Of a stretch of 64,000 nt of DNA, positions 61,743-64,000 are shown in pieces. This stretch comes from Leptospira kmetyi serovar Malaysia str. Bejo-Iso9. GTDB taxonomy: Bacteria; Spirochaetota; Leptospiria; Leptospirales; Leptospiraceae. The stretch is taken from positions 1,451,001 to 1,515,000 of the forward strand of contig NZ_AHMP02000003.1 of the NCBI RefSeq assembly GCF_000243735.2. The letters run 5' to 3'. Within the stretch, counting starts at the first letter, position 1, and every line of letters starts with the position of its first letter. The position numbers and the translations under genes are program-made. The notes beneath the pieces were generated by a model, which worked only from the letters and a program-made list of their open reading frames with translations, did not search any database and was not told where the DNA came from.

Positions 61743-61850
61743 ATTCCCGAGCACAACAAAGACCATGGCGCCTTCCCTTTTTATCATTCTACCCAAGCAT
61801 TTGAAATGAAAATACTTTACATTTATATACATATCATATAATAAGTATAC

Positions 61851-62540
61851 ATGGAACTCCAAGTATTCCCGACCTCGTTTCCACAGGATCACGATCCCCT
61901 TTACAACCCGATCTTGAGTTGGGAAAGAAAAGGCCTTGGAATGCTGACCGGCATGAGTGGGATCTACAACTTGGCGCTGCAATGGGAATACGCATTCGCC
62001 GTATCCGGGTTCAAAATCTTCAATTTGGATTGTGCGATACGTTTCAATCCGTTCGTAATCACCGAAGAAACGCGCAAAAGAAGAGTTCCGCCCGAAACCT
62101 TGCTCGAAAACATCCTGGTTCAAAGAGCGTTTACGCCCTATCAAATCCTGGATGCACTGCATACGATCGAACACGAAGCGGCCAAAGATACGATCTACTT
62201 TCTCTTAGCCCCTTGCAAACAATTCTTCGACGGAGACGTTCAAGAAGACGAAGGAATTTTTCTTTTAAACAAGATGCTTCTCATACTCGAACGTCTTCAC
62301 GCGATGGAGATGCCGGTGCTCGTCATAGAGAAGATGAAATATCCGCATCCCACATACAAAAATTTCTTTCCAAGACTCGTAGAAACCTCGGTCGATCTAT
62401 GGGAACTCAGAATCGAAGATAAACTATCCTATATCCGAACGATCAAAAAACCCGTTCCGCATTCTTCCGTTCCTCCTCTCGCGTTGAACGAAAAAAATCT
62501 AAATCAAAATCACGAGGCGAACGTATGGGCCGAACGGTAA
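61851..62540 (+). CDS. RecA-fold-like protein without Walker A
   Basis: 229 residues. The stretch from ~28 to ~105 aligns by pattern with Rad51/RadB/RecA-type cores: LGMLTGMSGIYNLALQWEYA where a P-loop belongs, then CAIRFNPFVITEE and ILVQRAFTPYQILDAL. The P-loop lacks the G-K-T/S (GMSGIYN at 34-40), and the Walker B region (TIYFLLAPCKQFFD) lacks its Asp at the usual place, so ATP binding is doubtful. Its last 16 bases overlap the next gene, which precedes a family B polymerase. By comparison with ImuA, a RecA-like partner of lesion-bypass polymerases, a DNA-repair accessory role is inferred. Confidence 0.5.
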   Translation: MELQVFPTSFPQDHDPLYNPILSWERKGLGMLTGMSGIYNLALQWEYAFAVSGFKIFNLDCAIRFNPFVITEETRKRRVPPETLLENILVQRAFTPYQILDALHTIEHEAAKDTIYFLLAPCKQFFDGDVQEDEGIFLLNKMLLILERLHAMEMPVLVIEKMKYPHPTYKNFFPRLVETSVDLWELRIEDKLSYIRTIKKPVPHSSVPPLALNEKNLNQNHEANVWAER

Positions 62541-62860
62541 CTCCCTATTCCAGACAAATGCAACAAGTAGAATCCGGTCTTCTGGAATTCCGACGCGGGC
62601 TTCGCAAACCAGATCAAGAAGTTTTTGACGATCTGATTCGAATCGCGAAGTTGCAAGTGCAAGCCGGAGTGATGGCTTCGGGTCCGTATCCGATCGACAC
62701 GATGCTTTTGACGATGATGATCGATCTTAGAAAAGAGCTTCATCGATTGAAAAAGGAAATAATCACACTGAAAGAAAACGCGACGAAAACGAATTCGATC
62801 GAATCTGAATCGCGTATCCAATCTGAATTTGAATCTAAATCTGCGGCGAATCACACATAA
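62525..62860 (+). CDS. Small helical protein of the polymerase cassette
   Basis: 111 residues, overlapping the upstream gene by 16 bases. Residues ~10-95 look helical, with a coiled-coil stretch DLRKELHRLKKEIITLKEN, and the C-terminal ~20 residues are Ser/Glu/Asn-rich. No domain recognised. Its overlap and placement suggest it forms part of a complex with its neighbours. Confidence 0.6.
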   Translation: MGRTVTPYSRQMQQVESGLLEFRRGLRKPDQEVFDDLIRIAKLQVQAGVMASGPYPIDTMLLTMMIDLRKELHRLKKEIITLKENATKTNSIESESRIQSEFESKSAANHT

Positions 62861-63051
62861 GTTCAGGGCAAAACAGAAACGTTATGGAATCGCACAAAAA
62901 CACAACGCGAAACGATAGAATTAAAACGCGCACCGCAAGTTCTTTACATTCTTTGCAAGCGTTTTTCGGCCCGATAGTTTGTCGGAACAAGTTTAAATAA
63001 ATCCTTGAAAAAGCGAAAACAAAAAATCCGCAAGAACAAGTTGGAAAGAAA

Positions 63052-64000
63052 ATGTCCGATTCTCAACTCATAGAAGGAACTCTATTCGATATTTATCATA
63101 TAGAAGACAAGATCCATCTATGGCTTCTGACGGAAAACGGAGAAACCCTTCTATTCCACGATCATTATCAACCGGTCATTTATGCGAGAGGGGAAGAATC
63201 CATTCTCAAAAAACTCGTCCAAAGATTATACGAACTCGACGCGATATCCGGAATTCCGAAACTCGTCGATAAAAAACTATTCTACGAAAATCTCGCCGTG
63301 CCCGTTTTGGAAATCACCATTTCCAGACCCTCCATTCTTTCCAAAGTCACCAAAAAACTCTATGCGCTTTACGGGAAGTTCGATATCTATCATTCGGACA
63401 TAGAAGTTCCCACGAGTTATATGGTGGAAAAAAAGATATTCCCTTTGTGTAAATTAGAAATTTATTATATAAACGACAAAAACGGAAGAATCATCAAGAC
63501 GATCCGCACGAACAAAGGGGATGAAATAGAAAAAACGGAATACGAGATCCCGAACTTCAAGACGCTTTCCATGAGACTCAAGATGAGTCATCGGATTCCG
63601 ATGCAGGACAATTTTTTGGTTTTCGAAAACGAAATCGGATCTTGGGAATTTTCGGGAAAAAATCCGAAAAATCTTCTGCTTCGAATCGACGAACTTCTCA
63701 AACAGGAAGATCCCGATATCATTCTTTCCTCTTACGGAGATCAGATCATCTTTCCGTATCTTTTCACTCAAGCCCAACGTATGAAAATTTTTCCCGCTTT
63801 CGATAGGGATAGAAGTTCTCCGATCCGAAGAAACATTCAAACCAAAGGAACGAGTTTCAATACGTACGGAAAGATCGTGTATCGCGCTCCTTCTTATCCG
63901 TTGTTCGGAAGATGGCATATCGATCGTGAAAATAGTTTCGTTCACAAGGCCGCGGACCTTCTGGGGATCGCGGAGCTGGCGAGATTATCCAGACTTCCCA
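63052..64000 (+). CDS. Family B DNA polymerase, N-terminal part (runs off the window)
   Basis: Open frame from ATG 63052, after GGAAAG at 63043-63048, with no stop to 64000 (316 codons seen). The N-terminal domain (LIEGTLFDIYHIED ... PVIYARGEE) and the exonuclease-domain framework (KNLLLRIDELLKQEDPDIIL then SYGDQIIFPYLFTQAQRM) follow archaeal/Pol II-type family B enzymes. Where Exo I normally reads LSFDIE the sequence reads LSMRLK, and Exo II lacks the N-x-x-x-F-D form, so proofreading is probably lost. The palm domain lies outside the window, so catalytic competence is unseen. Confidence 0.75.
   Translation, partial: MSDSQLIEGTLFDIYHIEDKIHLWLLTENGETLLFHDHYQPVIYARGEESILKKLVQRLYELDAISGIPKLVDKKLFYENLAVPVLEITISRPSILSKVTKKLYALYGKFDIYHSDIEVPTSYMVEKKIFPLCKLEIYYINDKNGRIIKTIRTNKGDEIEKTEYEIPNFKTLSMRLKMSHRIPMQDNFLVFENEIGSWEFSGKNPKNLLLRIDELLKQEDPDIILSSYGDQIIFPYLFTQAQRMKIFPAFDRDRSSPIRRNIQTKGTSFNTYGKIVYRAPSYPLFGRWHIDRENSFVHKAADLLGIAELARLSRLP

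Noticed and set aside
61800..61812. LexA-type SOS box (TTTG-N5-CAAA) before the RecA-like gene
   Set aside because: The sequence is TTTG-AAATG-AAAA, with a mismatch in the second half site.
62978..62991. LexA-type box before the polymerase gene
   Set aside because: TTTG and CAAG are six, not five, bases apart and the last base does not match.

Overview
The window looks like chromosome from a spirochaete of the genus Leptospira, probably of the pathogen-related clade. The basis is the protein sequences: Leptospira-type lipoproteins, the thrS-infC-rpmI-rplT block, a cheW-cheA-cheB-cheY operon that runs into scpAB and aromatic amino acid genes, and a DUF1565 lipoprotein. Short intergenic palindromes of the kind seen in these genomes also fit. 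GC content is moderate by eye (not computed) and species cannot be fixed from sequence alone. I see no tRNA, rRNA, CRISPR array, insertion sequence or prophage.

Layout. 1-9.5 kb: a palindrome pair, radA with a DEDDy exonuclease, a GH36 alpha-galactosidase, a lipoprotein plus a secreted DUF4105 protein, then a leftward three-gene set (histone-deacetylase-like protein, unknown protein, response regulator with a PP2C phosphatase domain). 9.5-18 kb: pyruvate kinase, a beta-helix lipoprotein, and a leftward run of rnc, NUDIX, aroB, mscS and a signal peptidase homologue lacking both catalytic residues, then acpP and fabG. 18-22.4 kb: DUF4256, an arsR-arsC operon ending in a circularly permuted ATP-grasp protein, a membrane protein, and a gene with a truncated duplicate beside it. 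22.6-39.9 kb: housekeeping genes almost entirely on the minus strand: plsX-rpmF; the long chain cheW-cheA-cheB-cheY-scpA-scpB-pheA-tyrA-aroA-cmk-rpsA-TPR-hisG with many start/stop overlaps; 5-formyl-THF cyclo-ligase, zapA and a coiled-coil protein; rplT-rpmI-infC. 40.5-46.9 kb: an evenly spaced five-unit palindrome array between thrS and infC, thrS and carA diverging around a paired operator-like motif, a small DUF5808 protein, and three secreted or lipoprotein genes. 47-56 kb: 2-oxoglutarate dehydrogenase in the order sucB-lpd-sucA, a class A PBP and a metallo-beta-lactamase-fold enzyme. 56-61.3 kb: rhomboid protease, GNAT, two divergent GNAT-like acyl-amino-acid-synthase-type proteins, a lipoate ligase and glyA with a clear terminator. 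61.3-64 kb: a repeat-rich spacer and then a three-gene rightward cassette.

The most interesting part is that last cassette: a RecA-fold-like protein without a recognisable Walker A motif, a small coiled protein overlapping it, and a family B DNA polymerase (running off the end) whose first exonuclease motif appears lost. The layout recalls the ImuA/ImuB/DnaE2 mutagenesis cassette but with a B-family polymerase; that role is inference. Other points of note are the palindrome family, the dead signal peptidase, the efflux-less ars operon, the CheA-CheC fusion and the divergent FeeM-like pair.
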